NCBI GenBank assembly: GCA_012103255.1
Contig: WLXD01000005.1
Span: forward strand, 1 to 64,000
DNA from: Acidobacteriota bacterium
Lineage (GTDB): Bacteria > Acidobacteriota > UBA890 > WLXD01
DNA length: 64,000 bases
Direction of reading: 5' to 3'
Shown here: positions 62,499 through 64,000 of the stretch, in pieces
How the letters are laid out: every line of letters starts with the position of its first letter
Position numbering within the stretch: the first letter of the stretch is position 1
Made by a program: the position numbers and the translations under genes
The notes under the pieces: generated by a model
Told to the model about the DNA's origin: nothing
Databases searched by the model: none
Seen by the model: the letters and a program-made list of their open reading frames with translations, nothing else

Positions 62499-63995
62499 TC
62501 AGCCGCGCCCGGCCAGCAGTTCGGCGGACGGGTCGAGTCGGTTCCACAGATTGCCACCGGCGACGGCAAGGGCGAACACAACCGCGAACACTGGGATCGC
62601 CCCGGCGAGGCCGAGAATCGGGAACTCCCAGGCCGTGATCGGCACGCCCCAGATCAACATCTGGACGGCCACGATGCCGCCGACCGTCAGAACACCGGGC
62701 AATAGCCCTGCAAACAGCATGATCGATAGAGCCATGAACACGAGCATGTGTTGGCCGAATTTCGAGGCTGCCTGCTTCTTGTCGGCCCCCAGTTGGACCC
62801 ACCCCGGGAAGGAGAGCGCGGCGACGTTCTCCAGACATGCTGTGAGCGACGTGACGGCGAGTGCGATCGGCAAGTAGCCGATGACGACAAGTGGTGCGAG
62901 CGCGAGCCTGTGGACGTTCAGGTAGGCCGCCACATCAGCCTTCATTTCGGCATTACCTGCCAGAAGGCCCAATTCGACCAGAGCGTCGACGCTAAGGAAG
63001 ACAACAATCCCGAACGTGACCTGCAGCAGCACGATGATCACCGGGCCCGCGATCTGGGCGAAGAAGAGACGCAGGCCGTCGATCGGAAGAGTTCGCATGA
63101 TCTCCAGGCGCAGCAGGTCATGACGGAAGTCATTCCGCATTGCCCTCGCGTTGAAGACCGGCGGGATCGCCATGATAGCCAGGCCCACAAACTGGAGCAC
63201 TGCGGCGATCCAACCGGGTAGCAGGCCAACGACGGTCAATCCAAGCGTCACCGCAAGCAAGGCGACCGGAACGGCGAACGCGATGGTCAGCGGCAGTCGC
63301 TGAACCATCATGAGGTTCTTCCACACGATGGCCATTTCGGGGCGACCCTCGGAAAGCAGCTTGAACGGTTCCCAGCGGCGCCGTGCGCGAGTGCGCTTCC
63401 AGAAGTTCGCGCTCTCGGTCGCGCTTCGACTTCGTTTCTTCGCTTCCGCGAGCGCCGTTTCCTCGAAACGCGCTTGTGAACGCACGACCCATTCGTTGTG
63501 CGCCACGAGGATGCCCAGCGGGTAAATCATCGTCGGGAGCCATCCGGGCCCGGCCTGATTCCCCAGACCCCAGAAGATCGGTTTGAGCAGGAGAACCAAG
63601 GGGGTGAGCAGCCAGCCAAGAGTGCTGTTCCAGGCGAGATCCACGAACGCTGCCGCGGTCTCCACGAACACTTCTCCCTCGCGCTCCTTGAGTTTGTCCA
63701 CAACCTCATCGAAGTCCGCGATCGCGACGAGTTCTTCAGGGAGATTCGCGCCGAAGTCGAAACCGATCTGGAGCCCCAGAACGGCGAGGATTACGAGGGC
63801 GGCAACCAAGCCGACCCACATTACGATCTGGTTGCGCCAGCGACGCTGGGCCGAAAGAGCGTCGAGTCGCGCGTACCAGAGCCCGCGCGCTTTGGCGTGG
63901 AGATCCCACAGCGTGAAGAAGGTCCAGAGCGCGACGACCGTGGCAACTGTTCCCACAATGGAGCTCGGCCGGAGGAAGAAGGCCGTGATGGACAC
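62499..63995 (-). CDS. Putative ABC-2-type exporter membrane subunit
   Basis: A 498-residue protein with about ten helices, possibly extending beyond the window since the frame is open to the right-hand edge (GTG at 63995 is the first start available). N-terminal TMs, then a cytoplasmic stretch with charged residues (RARRRWEPFKLLSEGRPE), then VWKNLMMVQRLPL, NDFRHDLLRLEIMRTLPIDG and several C-terminal helices, a pattern of large ABC-exporter permeases. No ATPase domain is seen here; it would be encoded upstream, outside the window. The role is unknown. Confidence 0.65.
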   Translation of the reverse strand: MSITAFFLRPSSIVGTVATVVALWTFFTLWDLHAKARGLWYARLDALSAQRRWRNQIVMWVGLVAALVILAVLGLQIGFDFGANLPEELVAIADFDEVVDKLKEREGEVFVETAAAFVDLAWNSTLGWLLTPLVLLLKPIFWGLGNQAGPGWLPTMIYPLGILVAHNEWVVRSQARFEETALAEAKKRSRSATESANFWKRTRARRRWEPFKLLSEGRPEMAIVWKNLMMVQRLPLTIAFAVPVALLAVTLGLTVVGLLPGWIAAVLQFVGLAIMAIPPVFNARAMRNDFRHDLLRLEIMRTLPIDGLRLFFAQIAGPVIIVLLQVTFGIVVFLSVDALVELGLLAGNAEMKADVAAYLNVHRLALAPLVVIGYLPIALAVTSLTACLENVAALSFPGWVQLGADKKQAASKFGQHMLVFMALSIMLFAGLLPGVLTVGGIVAVQMLIWGVPITAWEFPILGLAGAIPVFAVVFALAVAGGNLWNRLDPSAELLAGRG

Positions 63996-64000
63996 TCCGA

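Noticed and set aside
1-64000. CRISPR arrays, rRNA genes or complete insertion sequences
   Set aside because: No regularly spaced repeat-spacer pattern, rRNA signature or intact transposase with inverted repeats was seen.

Overview
The window is GC-rich, densely packed bacterial chromosome, most likely from an Acidobacteriota member. That placement is inferred from a PadR regulator translationally coupled to an ADOP-type (acidobacterial duplicated orphan permease) FtsX/MacB permease, two large TonB-dependent receptors, a cyclic-nucleotide-binding Ser/Thr kinase and many secreted lipoprotein peptidases. No 16S gene is present to confirm it.

Layout. 1-2.4 kb: an accessory stretch (a cysteine-rich secreted protein, a beta-propeller-like protein, a double-HTH regulator) joined to a truncated comM. 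2.4-7.7 kb (minus): comM, a LysM lytic transglycosylase, an acylating aldehyde dehydrogenase and one BMC-H microcompartment shell gene. 7.9-13.6 kb: a lipoprotein, recA with its terminator, an NSS transporter with a 39-residue partner peptide, and an AGCS amino-acid symporter. 13.8-22.3 kb: tRNA-Phe(GAA) followed by a degenerate genomic island bounded by an imperfect copy of the tRNA 3' end. The island holds secreted proteins, recombinase and methyltransferase remnants, a HigBA module, frameshifted genes and a secreted metzincin. 22.3-34.5 kb: an M19 dipeptidase, a soluble-adenylyl-cyclase-like cyclase/ATPase/TPR protein, a TonB receptor interrupted at a G14 tract, a small polytopic membrane protein, an MpaB/DUF2236 oxygenase and a cNMP-binding/kinase fusion. 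34.6-49.7 kb: PadR-ADOP permease with an operator-like palindrome, M28 peptidases, an ornithine cyclodeaminase homologue, SDR, APC permease, metzincin/Fn3 protein, EEP nuclease and a GMC oxidoreductase pair. 49.8-57.8 kb: a TPP riboswitch ahead of a TonB receptor, a PnuC/PnuT-type transporter and a NadR-like kinase (a probable thiamine salvage operon), then a giant AsmA-like protein. 57.8-64 kb: a sulfur/persulfide operon (split YeeE/YedE, MBL-rhodanese, TauE), glycerol kinase and an ABC-exporter-like membrane protein.

The strongest biological leads are the thiamine operon with an unexpected NadR-like kinase, the orphan one-shell-gene BMC locus with an extended aldehyde dehydrogenase, the possible poly-G ON/OFF switch in a TonB receptor, and the tRNA-Phe island with phased repeats and a possible cassette structure. 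Several genes carry single-nucleotide frameshifts. Some may be assembly errors, and raw reads would settle this.
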